From assembly GCA_030602265.1 (NCBI GenBank), contig JAUWAB010000006.1:1-64000 (forward strand): a DNA stretch of 64,000 bases. Reading direction: 5' to 3'. This stretch comes from Prolixibacteraceae bacterium. Its GTDB lineage: Bacteria > Bacteroidota > Bacteroidia > Bacteroidales > Prolixibacteraceae. Below the pieces are notes generated by a model. The model had not been told where the DNA came from. It made no database searches and was given only the letters and a program-made list of their open reading frames with translations. A program made the position numbers and the translations under genes. Of this stretch, positions 51,460-61,754 are shown in pieces. Within the stretch, counting starts at the first letter, position 1. Every line of letters begins with the position of its first letter.

Positions 51460-52917
51460 TCAGAGTTCTTTACGCAACCTGGCAACGGGTATGTCTAACT
51501 GTTCACGGTATTTCGCAACAGTCCTCCGGGCTATGTTGTAGGATTTATCCTTCAGGATCTCGGTAAGTTTTTCATCGGTCAGCGGATGACGTTTATCCTC
51601 ATTGTCGATGCAGTCTTTCAGGATCTTTTTGATTTCCCTGGTGGAAACCTCTTCTCCGGTATCCTTCTGCATGGCCTCTGAAAAGAAATATTTCAGCGGA
51701 TAAATACCAAAGTGTGTCTGGATATACTTACTGTTCGACACCCTCGAGACAGTCGAAATGTCAAGCCCTGTCCTTTCGGCAATATCTTTCAGGATCATGG
51801 GTTTCATCTTAGTCTCATCGCCATCCATGAAATACTCCTTTTGGAAGTCGATTATTTCCAGCATGGTTACCAGAAGGGTCTGCTGTCTCTGGCGGATGGC
51901 ATCGATGAACCATCTCGCTGAGTCCAGCTTCTGCTTGACAAAGGAGAATGCCTCCCGGTTTGCGTTCCGGCTGCTCCCGTTTTTACTCCGGGTAAGGGAA
52001 CGCAGCATATCCAGGTAAGATTCGTTGATCCTGAGTTCGGGCATATTCCGCTGGTTTAGGCTCAGCTGTAATTCCCCATCAATGATTTCAAGGATGAAAT
52101 CGGGAACAATGTGCTGGTTCGAGCGGTTGTGCGGATTGCTGTATGAACTTCCGGGTTTGGGATTTAACTTGAGAATCAGTTCAATGGCCTGTTTCAGTTC
52201 TTCATCGTCCACGCTGAGCCGGCGTGCGATTTTATCGTAATGCTTCCTGGTGAATTCCTCGAAGGCATCCCTGATTACCGCCAGGGCTACAGGCTGGGAC
52301 TCGTGTTTCCTCCTTTTGAGCTGAAGGATCAGGCATTCCTGAAGATCGCGTGCCCCAACCCCTGGCGGGTCAAAATCCTGAATGATTTCCAGTATTTTTT
52401 CAAGCTCTTCGCCGGGAACATCCATGTTCAGCGTAAAGGCCAGGTCATCGGAAATTGAGAGCAGGTCTCGCCTCAGATAACCGTCTTCATCGATATTCCC
52501 GATAATATACTCGGCGAGTTTTCGCTCCCTGTCATCGAGCATCGACATGCCAATCTGTTCATACAGAAATTCATGAAAAGTGTCCCCAACAGAAAAGGGA
52601 ATATCCACCTGTTTATCGTCGGGCGAGTAGTTATTGGCAGTCAGTCGGTAGTTGGGTATTTCATCATCGGGAATATAATCTTCGACCGAAAATTCTTCGT
52701 CATCCTTATCTTCATCGGACCTCAGTTCGGGGGCTTGTTCGTCTTCCTCACTGTAGTTATCGTCACCATCCATCTCCAGGACCGGATTCTCCTCCAGCTC
52801 CTTTTTTATCCGCTGTTCAAGCTGCAACGTAGGGATCTCCAGCAGCTTGATCACCTGGATCTGCTGCGGGCTAAGCTTTTGAAGTAGCTTTTGCTGTAAC
52901 GTTAATCTGTTCTTCAT
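51460..52917 (-). CDS. rpoN: RNA polymerase sigma-54 factor
   Basis: The 485-residue protein begins with the glutamine-rich activator region (LTLQQKLLQKLSPQQIQVIKLLEIP). It has an acidic linker (about 50-95), the core-binding region, a helix-turn-helix block (DISTVSRVSNSKYIQTHFGIYPLKYFF) and the RpoN box ARRTVAKYREQLDIP near the C-terminus. Sigma-54 needs AAA+ activators; none is seen in the window. It is followed by a PAP2-like gene four bases downstream. A -7 box is upstream at 52940-52947. Confidence 0.97.
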   Translation of the reverse strand: MKNRLTLQQKLLQKLSPQQIQVIKLLEIPTLQLEQRIKKELEENPVLEMDGDDNYSEEDEQAPELRSDEDKDDEEFSVEDYIPDDEIPNYRLTANNYSPDDKQVDIPFSVGDTFHEFLYEQIGMSMLDDRERKLAEYIIGNIDEDGYLRRDLLSISDDLAFTLNMDVPGEELEKILEIIQDFDPPGVGARDLQECLILQLKRRKHESQPVALAVIRDAFEEFTRKHYDKIARRLSVDDEELKQAIELILKLNPKPGSSYSNPHNRSNQHIVPDFILEIIDGELQLSLNQRNMPELRINESYLDMLRSLTRSKNGSSRNANREAFSFVKQKLDSARWFIDAIRQRQQTLLVTMLEIIDFQKEYFMDGDETKMKPMILKDIAERTGLDISTVSRVSNSKYIQTHFGIYPLKYFFSEAMQKDTGEEVSTREIKKILKDCIDNEDKRHPLTDEKLTEILKDKSYNIARRTVAKYREQLDIPVARLRKEL

Positions 52918-52939
52918 CCCTGCAATAATGGTTGCAGTC

Positions 52940-52947
52940 CAAAATTA
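52940..52947 (-). promoter_or_regulatory. -7 box TAATTTTG for rpoN
   Basis: TAATTTTG on the minus strand lies about 23 bases before the rpoN ATG. A well-spaced TTG was not found. Confidence 0.4.
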
Positions 52948-52983
52948 ACAATATTTTCCAATACTGCACTGAACGAAGCGGCT

Positions 52984-54420
52984 TTAAAACTCAGCGTTTT
53001 TAGGCGTCCTGGGGAATGCGATCACATCACGGATATTACCCATACCGGTCAGGAAAAGGATAAAACGTTCAAAGCCAAGTCCGAACCCACTGTGAGGTAC
53101 GGTGCCGTAGCGCCTGGTATCGAGGAACCACCACATCTCTTCCGCTGGAATATGCATTTCTTCCATGCGGGCAACCAGTTTGCCGTAATCCTCTTCCCTC
53201 TGTGAACCACCAATGATCTCACCGATCTGGGGGAAAAGGACATCCATGGCGGCCACAGTCTTCCCGTCATCGTTTTGCTTCATATAGAATGCCTTGATTT
53301 CCTTGGGATAGTTGATCAGGATAACCGGTTTTTTGAAATGCTTCTCCACGAGATACCGCTCATGTTCACTCTGAAGGTCGACTCCCCATTCCACGGGATA
53401 CTGGAATTTCTTTTTCTTGTATGGATTGGAATTTTTAAGAATCTCTATGGCTTCGGTATAGGTAAGCCTTACAAAATCGTTCTCGGCCACAAACCGGAGT
53501 TTTTCGATCAGGTCCATGGACTGCTGGTCGGCCGGTTTTCCCTTTTCCTCTTCCTTTAGGCGCGCAGCTAAAAATTTAAGGTCATCCTGGCAGTTCTCCA
53601 GTGCGTATATGATCAGCGACTTCAGGAAATCTTCGGCCAGGTCCATATTGTCTTTCAGGTCGTAAAAGGCCATTTCGGGCTCGATCATCCAGAACTCGGC
53701 CAAATGCCTCGACGTGTTGGAGTTTTCGGCCCTGAAGGTAGGCCCGAAGGTATAAATTTCGCCAAGGGCTGTAGCCCCCAGTTCACCTTCCAGCTGTCCC
53801 GATACGGTAAGGTTGGTTGGCCTGCCAAAGAAATCTTCGGAATAATCGATAGAACCGTCTTCTGTCAATGGAGGATTTTTCGCATCCAGTGTGGTTACCC
53901 TGAACATTTGTCCGGCGCCTTCTGCATCAGAAGCCGTAATGATTGGTGTATGCAGATAAAAGAAGCCTTTCCGGTTAAAATAATCATGAATGGCAAAGGC
54001 CATGGCATGACGGATACGGAAAACCGCCCCGAAGGTATTGGTACGAAACCGGAGGTGCGCATTCTCCCGGAGAAACTCCAGAGAATGTTTTTTAGGCTGA
54101 ATGGGATATTTCTCCGGATCGGCCTTACCGTAAATTTCGATGGTTTTGGCGATCAGTTCCACGTTCTGTCCGCTGCCTTTGGATTCCACAAGCTCTCCGG
54201 TAACCGCCAGAGAAGCACTGGTGTTGATGTCTTTGATAAACTCTTCATCAAAGGTTTCACTGTCGGCCACAACCTGAAGGTTGTGGATGGTTGAACCGTC
54301 GTTCAGGGCAATGAAATTCACATTCTTACTGCTTCTCCGGGTACGGACCCATCCTTTTACGAGTACCTGGCTGCCGGTCTGCCCCGACTGCAATATTTCC
54401 TTTATCTTTTTCCGTATCAT
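52984..54420 (-). CDS. asnS: Asparaginyl-tRNA synthetase
   Basis: From the ATG at 54420 ([13 protein letters not shown]) the product is 478 residues. It has an N-terminal OB-fold anticodon domain (about 15-115, [25 protein letters not shown]) and the class II catalytic core with motif 1, motif 2 [21 protein letters not shown] and motif 3 [31 protein letters not shown] separates AsnRS from AspRS. An earlier GTG at 54453 coincides with a -7 box and is not used. The plus-strand frame 53704-54294 is antisense. Confidence 0.96.
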   Translation of the reverse strand: MIRKKIKEILQSGQTGSQVLVKGWVRTRRSSKNVNFIALNDGSTIHNLQVVADSETFDEEFIKDINTSASLAVTGELVESKGSGQNVELIAKTIEIYGKADPEKYPIQPKKHSLEFLRENAHLRFRTNTFGAVFRIRHAMAFAIHDYFNRKGFFYLHTPIITASDAEGAGQMFRVTTLDAKNPPLTEDGSIDYSEDFFGRPTNLTVSGQLEGELGATALGEIYTFGPTFRAENSNTSRHLAEFWMIEPEMAFYDLKDNMDLAEDFLKSLIIYALENCQDDLKFLAARLKEEEKGKPADQQSMDLIEKLRFVAENDFVRLTYTEAIEILKNSNPYKKKKFQYPVEWGVDLQSEHERYLVEKHFKKPVILINYPKEIKAFYMKQNDDGKTVAAMDVLFPQIGEIIGGSQREEDYGKLVARMEEMHIPAEEMWWFLDTRRYGTVPHSGFGLGFERFILFLTGMGNIRDVIAFPRTPKNAEF

Positions 54421-54452
54421 AAGACTTTTTAAATGCTGTATATCAAGGGTCA

Positions 54453-54460
54453 CAAATGTA
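54453..54460 (-). promoter_or_regulatory. -7 box TACATTTG for asnS
   Basis: TACATTTG on the minus strand lies about 33 bases before the ATG at 54420 and overlaps the possible GTG start, which it rules out. Confidence 0.4.
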
Positions 54461-54526
54461 TAACAATCATCCGAATATCGGATGATTCAGCGGGATTCAT
54501 CAAAAGAGTTTAAAAAAAGATAAGCT

Positions 54527-55540
54527 TTATTCAGCAAATGTTATCCATCCGTATTGGTCGGGTTCATCGCCATACTGGATTGCCCGGAGTTTGTTATATA
54601 ACTTTGTGCTCCATGGGCCGGGTTCGTTTCCGTAGGTAAACTCCCTGTCTTCATCTGCATCATAAATTCGTTTGACCGGTGAGATGACCGCTGCGGTGCC
54701 GCAGGCGCCCACTTCCTCGAAAGTGGCGAGTTCTTCGTACGGTACTTTTCGCTTTTCCACCTTCAGGCCGAGTTCGGCTGCAAGGGTCATCAGGCTCTTA
54801 TTGGTGATCGACGGAAGTATGGAATCGGATTCCGGGGTGATGTAGGTATTTTCTTTAATTCCGAAAAAGTTGGCCGGGCCACATTCGTCGAGGTATTTCT
54901 TTTCCTTGCTGTCGAGGTAAAGAACAGCCGAGTAGCCGCCTTTCTTGGCTTTGTTACCGGCTACCATACTTGCTGCATAGTTGCCGCCCACCTTGTATTT
55001 GCCGGTTCCCTGCGGCGCCGCACGGTCATACTGCCGCATGATAACCAGGTCGGTCGGTTTGAACCCTTCCGGGAAATAGGGACCTACGGGCATTACAAAA
55101 ACGATGAAAAGATATTCATTAGCGGGCTTAACACCAATTTCTGGACCTGTTCCAATCAGCAACGGTCTGATATACAAAGATGCTCCTGAATCGTGTGGAG
55201 GAACAAAGTCCTTATTCAGGTTAACAGCCAGTTTAACTGCCTTTTCGAAAATTTCGGAAGGAAGCTTTTCCATCATAATCCCTTCACATGAACTGATCAT
55301 TCGGGCTGCATTGTCTGCCATCCTGAAAATCCGGATCTTACCGTCATTTCCCTTGAAGGCTTTCATCCCTTCGAATGCCTCTTGTCCATAGTGCAGTGCA
55401 GTGGCACCCATGTGGATATTGATGTACTCTGATGAACTGACTTCCAGTTCCCCCCATTTCCCGTTCCGGAAATAGCAGCGGACGTTGTATTCGGTTTTAC
55501 GGTATCCAAATCCCAGGTTTTTCCAATCTAAGTTTTCCAT
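54527..55540 (-). CDS. ilvE: Branched-chain amino acid aminotransferase
   Basis: The 337-residue PLP class IV protein resembles the eukaryote-like BCAT group. It has LHYGQEAFEGMKAFK, RPLLIGTGPEIGV, the PLP lysine in GTGKYKVGGNYAAS, and EVGACGTAAVISPVKRI near the C-terminus. It catalyses the last step of leucine, isoleucine and valine synthesis and the first step of their breakdown. It is a single gene between asnS and a small membrane protein gene. Confidence 0.95.
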   Translation of the reverse strand: MENLDWKNLGFGYRKTEYNVRCYFRNGKWGELEVSSSEYINIHMGATALHYGQEAFEGMKAFKGNDGKIRIFRMADNAARMISSCEGIMMEKLPSEIFEKAVKLAVNLNKDFVPPHDSGASLYIRPLLIGTGPEIGVKPANEYLFIVFVMPVGPYFPEGFKPTDLVIMRQYDRAAPQGTGKYKVGGNYAASMVAGNKAKKGGYSAVLYLDSKEKKYLDECGPANFFGIKENTYITPESDSILPSITNKSLMTLAAELGLKVEKRKVPYEELATFEEVGACGTAAVISPVKRIYDADEDREFTYGNEPGPWSTKLYNKLRAIQYGDEPDQYGWITFAE

Positions 55541-55698
55541 TATCCTGTTTTTTCGTGTTTTTAAAAATTTGTTTCAAAATAACAAAAAAATAGGCTAACA
55601 AAACCGGAGTTTTATCATTATTCTGAAATCTGTGGCAGGGCAGTTGGCTGATGGTCAGCCCACCTGAACCCGGAAGCCATCCAAAACATTGGCTTAAT

Positions 55699-55905
55699 TC
55701 ACTGTTTCCTGCGGGAAAACCGCAGGTACATCCTGAGAAAAAATACAAAGGCTGACAGCACCAGTACGATGATAACCACAGTTTGCGGGATGGTGACCCA
55801 GTCCATGAAAAAATTGACCACCAGGAAAAGCAGCGAGAGGGTCAGCAGGGTGTAAATGGAATTGATCAATTGCATTTTTATCCGGATTTTATTCAATACC
55901 TGCAA
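55699..55905 (-). CDS. Small two-helix membrane protein
   Basis: The 68-residue product contains two hydrophobic helices (about 13-33 and 39-58) separated by a short MDWVTIPQT loop and ends in a basic RFSRRKQ tail. No domain can be named. The second in-frame ATG at 55875 (MQLINSIY) is an alternative start that would remove a basic leader. It is on the same strand as its neighbours, with about 50 bases to the DUF2797 gene upstream. Real by composition, but not certain. Confidence 0.55.
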   Translation of the reverse strand: MQVLNKIRIKMQLINSIYTLLTLSLLFLVVNFFMDWVTIPQTVVIIVLVLSAFVFFLRMYLRFSRRKQ

Positions 55906-55954
55906 AGGTAGTCAAATCTTATTTCAACAGATGAAGGCAAACAGATTCTGAATT

Positions 55955-56749
55955 TCAGGTTCTTATTTTCACGAAATAACCATTATGTTTCCTGATATTC
56001 AGTACTGTACCGTTGCCAAACAGCAGGTATTGTCCCTTTATACCGGTAAGTACCTCTTCCAGAACGGGTACGTTGTCCAGGGAAATACTGCTGATTTTAT
56101 TGGGGTATTCGAGAACGGGATAATCAATGGTGGTTATTTCATTTCCGGGTTCGGCATATTTTTTTAACTCCGGGGTCAGCAGGCCGATGGCTTTCTCTTT
56201 TTCCTCCGGAAGGTTAAAAGAGGTAAGATTATTCCGCAGCATCTCCCGCCAGTTGGTTTTGTCGGTGAAGTATTGTTTCAGCCATACTTCGATGATTCCG
56301 GCGATATGGCGGTTTGGTGTGCGGGCAATGATAACGGCCGAACTGGCGCCCTGGTCAATCCAGCGTGTGGGTACCTGGTGATGGCGGGTAACCCCTACTT
56401 TCAGGTCTGATGAAGCAGCCAGATATACAAAGTGTTCGATCAGGTCGTGCTGTTCGGCCCATTCTATATCACGGGCTATTCCAAAATGGGATTTGCTGAG
56501 CTCCGGGCGCATTACCGACTCGCTTGCCTCGGGTGCTGTTTGCAGGCAATTGTAGCAAAAGCCCTGTCCAAAGGAAGTCTTGGTTTGTTTGCCACAGGAA
56601 ATACAGTTAATCTGGCCTGAGTATTCAATTTTAACGGTCTTTCCGAGGAGATCGTTCATACAGATTCCGGCATCTCCCGGATGAAGATAATACTTCACGG
56701 GATTGGCCTGCTCTGTCCTCATTTTAAGTAAGTTTCCTTCGTATAGCAT
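55955..56749 (-). CDS. DUF2797 family protein
   Basis: The 264-residue soluble protein has a zinc-ribbon-like cluster (CISCGKQTKTSFGQGFCYNC, about 48-67). A GIY-YIG-like region follows with HFVYLAASSDLKVGVTRHHQVPTRWIDQGASSA (about 105-138), the conserved DUF2797 block. The catalytic role is not established; the fold suggests nucleic-acid or nucleotide handling. The start MLYEGNLLKMRTE fits homologues as far as I recall. It lies alone with moderate spacers on both sides. Confidence 0.85.
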   Translation of the reverse strand: MLYEGNLLKMRTEQANPVKYYLHPGDAGICMNDLLGKTVKIEYSGQINCISCGKQTKTSFGQGFCYNCLQTAPEASESVMRPELSKSHFGIARDIEWAEQHDLIEHFVYLAASSDLKVGVTRHHQVPTRWIDQGASSAVIIARTPNRHIAGIIEVWLKQYFTDKTNWREMLRNNLTSFNLPEEKEKAIGLLTPELKKYAEPGNEITTIDYPVLEYPNKISSISLDNVPVLEEVLTGIKGQYLLFGNGTVLNIRKHNGYFVKIRT

Positions 56750-56837
56750 GGTTGTCTATTTAAAGTATTAAAACCTGAATATACCCTGAAAGGTTTTTAA
56801 CGGGCAAACCTGATCCCTTACTTTTGGTTTCAGCAAT

Positions 56838-58331
56838 TTAATTACCGGATAATTTAAGCGTTCGGTCATTGGCGACACCAAGGATACCTGTATAAAGCAA
56901 CTTTGCCGCATCTTCCATTATTTCAGGAGTTAAACCGTCAATATTATCCAATGGATGATGGTAATAAACGGTTTTTACCGATCCGGTCGTCCAGAGCCCC
57001 AGGGTGGGATAGCCGGCTTTCTCAAATACCGCCCCGTCGGTTCTGGGCCGGCCGAAAGACTGCCGGACTTCGGAAGAGCGTAAATCGCGATGCAGGTATA
57101 TCCGGTTGGCTTCCTCGAAATGGCGGTAAATATCCGGGTGTGACAAACCTCCCGAAAGATGGAACCCGGTACCGTTGCCTACCATGTCGAGATTCATCAT
57201 GAATACGGTTTTCTCTTTTGGCCAGAGCGGATCTTCCACAAATTTGGAGGCACCATAAAGACCGCATTCTTCTCCGCCAAAGAAAATGAAGATTACTGTA
57301 CGCAACGGTTTAACTTCCGACATGGCCAAGGCCCTGGCCGCTCCGAGTATGTCGGCGACGCCTGAGGCATTGTCCAGTGCGCCGGGGAATACCATGCCCG
57401 GACTGCCCACTCCGTCAAGATGACCGCCAATAATGATGGCTTCTTCCTTAAGCAATGGATCTGTTCCTTCGATTATGCCCACTACGTTGCAGGAAAGGGC
57501 CTCCGGATAGTGGCGGGTAGTGGCGGTGATGGCCACCCTCCTTTTCAGCGAAAGGGAAGAAGGTTTCATGGCTTTAACGATTTCCGGTTTCATTCCGGCA
57601 AAAGTTTTCCCGCTGTCGCGGAACAGCTCCTCCGCTATGTCCTCTGCGATGTGCGCATATACAAATCCTTCTAAATATGAGGTGTTGGGATTGGCTGTCA
57701 GCCCAACATAAAGAAGTCCGGCAGCCCCAAGTTCCCTGGCCCTTTGGAATTTATACCTGTGGTAACTGTATGGCTCCCACTGTGCAAGTCCTTTGTCGTT
57801 CTGGGTGTAGGGCACTCCCGATTCGATCATTACTATTTTCCCGCGGACATCCATTCCGGCGTAATCATCATATCCCAGTTCGGGTGCAGTTATTCCGAAA
57901 CCGGCATACACCACTTCACCTTCGGCTGTTCCTGAGCCGGAATTGGAACCGGGATAGTATTCATCAGGGAATTTCAGGGCAATGGGATTTCCTCCTTTTT
58001 CCTTAGCCGGGAAAATGAGAACACTGCCCGGATTAAGAACTTCTGTCCAGGCATTCGGAAAATGCTGGAAATAGCCGGAACTGCCAGCGGCCGGTTTCAC
58101 ACCCCACTCCTTCAGCCGGCCGGCAACCCATTGTGCAGCAGCCGTATAGCCAGGCGATCCGGACAGCCGGCCTCCGTATTGGTCGGAACTCAGCTCGGCG
58201 GCATAGTCGAGCAGGTCATGACTTGATATACCGTGAAATGCTTTCAGGTCGACGGAACCTGACTGCTGGGCATGTAAACCATTGAACGCTGTCAGCAGTA
58301 ATATGAATATTGAAATTTTGAATAACTTCAT
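56838..58331 (-). CDS. Secreted M28-family aminopeptidase with PA domain
   Basis: The 497-residue protein has a signal peptide (cut near LHAQQ, residue 22). A protease-associated domain is inserted at about 130-230 (DDYAGMDVRGKIVMIESGVPY). The M28 zinc site follows with GGHLDGVG (His and Asp ligands, about 300), ALDNASGVA (Asp), FFGGEECGLYG (catalytic Glu pair), MNLDMVG and a C-terminal histidine in YYHHPLDNID. It trims N-terminal residues from peptides in the periplasm or outside the cell. It stands alone, with about 126 bases to holB. Confidence 0.92.
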   Translation of the reverse strand: MKLFKISIFILLLTAFNGLHAQQSGSVDLKAFHGISSHDLLDYAAELSSDQYGGRLSGSPGYTAAAQWVAGRLKEWGVKPAAGSSGYFQHFPNAWTEVLNPGSVLIFPAKEKGGNPIALKFPDEYYPGSNSGSGTAEGEVVYAGFGITAPELGYDDYAGMDVRGKIVMIESGVPYTQNDKGLAQWEPYSYHRYKFQRARELGAAGLLYVGLTANPNTSYLEGFVYAHIAEDIAEELFRDSGKTFAGMKPEIVKAMKPSSLSLKRRVAITATTRHYPEALSCNVVGIIEGTDPLLKEEAIIIGGHLDGVGSPGMVFPGALDNASGVADILGAARALAMSEVKPLRTVIFIFFGGEECGLYGASKFVEDPLWPKEKTVFMMNLDMVGNGTGFHLSGGLSHPDIYRHFEEANRIYLHRDLRSSEVRQSFGRPRTDGAVFEKAGYPTLGLWTTGSVKTVYYHHPLDNIDGLTPEIMEDAAKLLYTGILGVANDRTLKLSGN

Positions 58332-58457
58332 GTTGAATATTTTGGTATAAACGCTTGTCTTGTCTCCTTTTTCTTTAAAGTACTGAACGCTTTGGCGCTG
58401 TGGTTAATCATTAAACCATCAGACGGTCAGAACCTTCTTTTTTCCGGTTTCCCGGAG

Positions 58458-59597
58458 TTACTTCCTGATTATTTTTATTACAGAAAGCAGGGTATCCGTA
58501 AAAATAATCTTTGGATTTCCGTTCCGGCTGATATGGAGATGACCCTCTTCAAACAACTGGCTGAATAACATGACATTCCGCTCGTTGATAAAGGGTGAGA
58601 ATCTGGAACCGAATCCCTTTTCCTCCCGGTTAAGGTATACCAGTGCCGGCTTCTGAAAATTCATCACGAAAAATTCGCGGGTTATCTGCATGGCATATTT
58701 AAAAAAATCTTTCTGCTTTTCCCGTCCCAGGGCGGCCAGTTCTTCGGCAAGGTCCATCAGCTCCGGAATTTTCGCAGAATTACCTCCGGCAGTATATCCC
58801 AGTCTCATGATGTTCTGGAAAGTATCGAAGAAATATTGTTTATCCTCTGTGGGTTCAGAAAATTCAAGCGCCTTCAGGTAATTACCATGCGCATGGTGGA
58901 CCATTTCCGCCACGGTTTCAGGTTCATACAGGCCGGTTCCGGTCAGATGGTCCTGCAGGTCGGTGTCTCTGATGCGGGGGACTTTGATGACCTGGGTCCT
59001 GGAGCGGATGGTGGCGATAATATCCGCCTCATTTTCGGTAACCATGAGGAAAAGCGTTTTTACCGGGGGCTCTTCGATCATTTTCAGGAGTTTGTTGGCG
59101 CAGGCGATATTCATTTTCTCCGGTAGCCAAATAATCATTACCTTAAATTCGGCCTCAAACGGTTTAACACTCAGTTTGCGGATAATGGAATCGCTCTCAT
59201 GGGCATATATAGTTAACTGTGCATTACCTGCCTCAATGTAATTTCCCCACTGGTTGAGGCTTATGTAGGGCGATTGTAACAGCATTTCACGCCAGGAGGC
59301 CAGGAAATCATCGCAGTATGCATTCTGTGAAGGTTTGTTCTTGAAGATCGGAAAAACAAAATGCAGGTCGGGGTGTGCCAGTTTTGCATATTTTCTGCAG
59401 GGTGGACAAGTACCGCAGCTGTCTTCTTCGCTCCGGTTCCGGCAGGAGATGTACTGCGCGTATGCCAAAGCCAAAGCAAGCTTTCCGTTACCTTCAGGAC
59501 CCGAAAAAAGCTGGGCATGACTGATACGCTCCTCCTGCACTGACCTGATCAGGCGTTTTTTGACTTTTTCCTGTCCGATAATATCTTTAAAAAACAT
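58458..59597 (-). CDS. holB: DNA polymerase III delta' subunit
   Basis: The 379-residue clamp-loader protein begins FFKDIIGQEKVKKRLIRSV. It has a Walker A-like GPEGNGKLA (33-41) and a four-cysteine zinc site (Cys 52, 61, 64 and 67) typical of delta'. It then shows IIWLPEKMN, KLLKMIEEPP and the SRTQVIKVPRI arginine-sensor region. Delta' often cannot hydrolyse ATP; the changed Walker A (K-L instead of K-T) fits that. A TATTTTTG box at 59644-59651 may be its promoter. Confidence 0.9.
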   Translation of the reverse strand: MFFKDIIGQEKVKKRLIRSVQEERISHAQLFSGPEGNGKLALALAYAQYISCRNRSEEDSCGTCPPCRKYAKLAHPDLHFVFPIFKNKPSQNAYCDDFLASWREMLLQSPYISLNQWGNYIEAGNAQLTIYAHESDSIIRKLSVKPFEAEFKVMIIWLPEKMNIACANKLLKMIEEPPVKTLFLMVTENEADIIATIRSRTQVIKVPRIRDTDLQDHLTGTGLYEPETVAEMVHHAHGNYLKALEFSEPTEDKQYFFDTFQNIMRLGYTAGGNSAKIPELMDLAEELAALGREKQKDFFKYAMQITREFFVMNFQKPALVYLNREEKGFGSRFSPFINERNVMLFSQLFEEGHLHISRNGNPKIIFTDTLLSVIKIIRK

Positions 59598-59774
59598 GGT
59601 TTTGTAATTTTTCCTTCATTCAGTTAACCACTTTGCCGGTAGCCAAAAATAGGTTATTCCGCAGAATATTCCGGTATCCGTAGGGAAGGAAATTTCGGCG
59701 ACCGGTCGGTATTATTTGAACATTAAATTAGAATATTGCCATTACTGCCAAAATCCGGTTCCACGGATTATTGT

Positions 59775-59782
59775 TATCTTTG
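59775..59782 (+). promoter_or_regulatory. -7 box TATCTTTG for pgk
   Basis: TATCTTTG starts a transcript near 59788, about 23 bases before the pgk ATG. The TTG upstream is too far for ideal -33 spacing. The rest of the 200-base spacer to holB shows nothing else. Confidence 0.5.
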
Positions 59783-59810
59783 ACTTCTAAATCCACTAAT
59801 AATTAGAGTT

Positions 59811-61001
59811 ATGCAGACCATACAGTCTTACGATTTTAAAGGAAAAAAAGCGTTGATCAGGGTCGATTTTAACGTTCCGCTCAACGAGAACTTTGAAGTT
59901 ACCGATGATACCCGTATCCGTGCAGCTATCCCCACTATTAAAAAAGTGATTGAAGGCGGCGGTTCCCCTGTAATTATGTCACACTTCGGAAGGCCGAAAG
60001 ACGGTCCGAACGATAAGTATTCAATGCGTCACCTGGTTGCCCCGTTCAGCAAGTTGTTAGGCACTGAGGTTAAACTGGCTCCCGATTGTGTTGGAGCCGA
60101 GGTTAAAGCTATTGCGCAGGCCCTGAAGCCAGGTGAGGTTCTGCTGCTCGAAAACCTTCGCTTCCATAAGGGTGAAGAGAAAGGCGACGTTGAATTTGCC
60201 CGTCAGCTGGCCGAAAACGGCGACTGCTGGATCAACGATGCTTTCGGGACTGCCCACCGTGCCCATGCTTCCACAGCGGTCATGGCTCAGTTCTTTCCCA
60301 ATGACAAAATGTTCGGTTACCTGATTGAGAGCGAAGTGGAAAGTCTTAACAAAGTGCTGAAGAACCCACAGCGCCCGCTTACTGCCATTATGGGGGGAGC
60401 CAAGGTATCGTCTAAAATTACGATCATTGAAAACCTGCTCGACCAGGTAGACAATCTGATCCTGGGTGGCGGTATGACATTCACCTTCATGAAAGCCAAG
60501 GGCGGAACAGTGGGTACTTCCATCTGTGAGGAGGATTACCTCGAAACCGCTCTCAATATCGAGAAACTGGCCAAAGAGAAAGGCGTAAATATCTATATGG
60601 CGTCAGACGTAGTGGTTGCTGATGCATTTTCTCCGGATGCCAACACGCAGGTGGTTCCTGCCAATCAGATTCCTGATGGCTGGATGGGGCTGGATGCAGG
60701 TCCGGAAACCATCGCCAGGTTCAAAGAAGTAATCGAAAATTCAGGAACCATTCTCTGGAACGGTCCGGTTGGCGTATTCGAAATGGAAAGATTCGCTAAA
60801 GGTTCGCGGGAAGTTGGTAATGCTATTGTTGCTGCCACTGCAAAAGGCGCTTTCTCCCTCGTTGGGGGAGGTGACTCTGTTGCTTGTGTAAACCAGTTTG
60901 GTTTGGCCGACGGCGTTTCCTATATCTCCACCGCCGGTGGTGCTCTGTTGGAGTATCTCGAAGGCAAAAACCTTCCTGGCGTGGCTGCTGTACTGGACTA
61001 A
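59811..61001 (+). CDS. pgk: Phosphoglycerate kinase
   Basis: The 396-residue protein has the family signature [13 protein letters not shown] near the start, SHFGRPK (about 60-66), [13 protein letters not shown], and the C-terminal nucleotide motifs [19 protein letters not shown] and [13 protein letters not shown]. It transfers phosphate from 1,3-bisphosphoglycerate to ADP in glycolysis. It is a single gene with its own promoter and a strong terminator. Confidence 0.98.
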   Translation: MQTIQSYDFKGKKALIRVDFNVPLNENFEVTDDTRIRAAIPTIKKVIEGGGSPVIMSHFGRPKDGPNDKYSMRHLVAPFSKLLGTEVKLAPDCVGAEVKAIAQALKPGEVLLLENLRFHKGEEKGDVEFARQLAENGDCWINDAFGTAHRAHASTAVMAQFFPNDKMFGYLIESEVESLNKVLKNPQRPLTAIMGGAKVSSKITIIENLLDQVDNLILGGGMTFTFMKAKGGTVGTSICEEDYLETALNIEKLAKEKGVNIYMASDVVVADAFSPDANTQVVPANQIPDGWMGLDAGPETIARFKEVIENSGTILWNGPVGVFEMERFAKGSREVGNAIVAATAKGAFSLVGGGDSVACVNQFGLADGVSYISTAGGALLEYLEGKNLPGVAAVLD

Positions 61002-61032
61002 TACGTTCGCACCAGCAGGATTACAATATTCA

Positions 61033-61062
61033 GGAGCCCGGAAATTCCGGGCTCCCCTTTTT
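61033..61062 (+). terminator. Rho-independent terminator after pgk
   Basis: GGAGCCCGGA and TCCGGGCTCC form a 10-bp GC-rich stem with loop AAT, followed by CC and five Ts. Confidence 0.92.
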
Positions 61063-61089
61063 ACCGGTTTACCTTTCAATATTACTGTC

Positions 61090-61512
61090 ATGAACAAAGC
61101 CGACCTGACTGCATCAGTATTTGAAAACCACAATTGTGCCCAGACCATCTTCAGCATTTTTGCGCCGGAACTGGGTATCGACCGGGATACCGCCTTCCGG
61201 ATTTCTTCCGGATTCGGAAGTGGAATGAATAACGGAGATACCTGCGGCGCCGTTACCGGTTCCTATATGGTTATCGGGCTGAAATCGGGTCATGCTTCAT
61301 CCAGTCCTGAAGACAAGGAAAGAACCCGGGGGCTGATCAGGAAATTTAATGACCTTTTCTTAAAAGAACATGGCTCCTTAAAATGCAGGGAATTACTGGG
61401 ATACGACATTTCGGACCCCGAACAGAAACTTCTGGCCAACGAGGCTTGCGTCTTCCGGCGTTGCCCATTCTTCCTGAAAACAGCCGCTCAGATCCTGGAA
61501 GAGCATTTTTAA
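61090..61512 (+). CDS. C_GCAxxG_C_C family redox-type protein
   Basis: From the ATG at 61090 (MNKADLTASVFENHNCAQ) the product is 140 residues. It has the spaced cysteines of the C_GCAxxG_C_C family: Cys16, Cys52 in TCGAVTG, the CRELLG cysteine near residue 97, and the CVFRRCPFF pair near the C-terminus. Members are found in anaerobes and may carry a metal or redox centre; the function is not known. The same frame is open far upstream into pgk (from 60898), but that part is only an overlap reading. It follows the pgk terminator by about 28 bases. Confidence 0.88.
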   Translation: MNKADLTASVFENHNCAQTIFSIFAPELGIDRDTAFRISSGFGSGMNNGDTCGAVTGSYMVIGLKSGHASSSPEDKERTRGLIRKFNDLFLKEHGSLKCRELLGYDISDPEQKLLANEACVFRRCPFFLKTAAQILEEHF

Positions 61513-61564
61513 AACCTTTTTACCTGATGCCTGTTATATTCATATACATCAAAAAATTACGGAT

Positions 61565-61750
61565 ATGACTTGTAATGTTGGAAGAGCTGACAGAATTATC
61601 AGAATCATCCTTGGACTCGCAATCGCACTGGCCGGAGTAATTTTCGACAGCTGGTGGGGACTTGTTGGGATTATCCCGTTGGTAACCGGATTGTTTTCCT
61701 TTTGCCTTATATATCTTCCTTTTAAGATTAATACTTCTTCAGGAAAGTAG
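61565..61750 (+). CDS. DUF2892 small membrane protein (YgaP-like C-terminal type)
   Basis: The 61-residue protein begins MTCNVGRADRIIRIILGLAIALAG. It has two hydrophobic helices (about 12-28 and 30-51), with a final SFCLIYLPFKINT. This is the DUF2892/YgaP-like inner-membrane fragment, often found free or fused to rhodanese domains. Cys3 in the N-terminus is conserved in the group. It lies 52 bases after the C_GCAxxG protein gene and may be cotranscribed. Confidence 0.85.
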   Translation: MTCNVGRADRIIRIILGLAIALAGVIFDSWWGLVGIIPLVTGLFSFCLIYLPFKINTSSGK

Positions 61751-61754
61751 TTCA

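Noticed and set aside
53704-54294. 196-codon plus-strand frame inside asnS
   Set aside because: It is antisense to a complete synthetase with all class II motifs.
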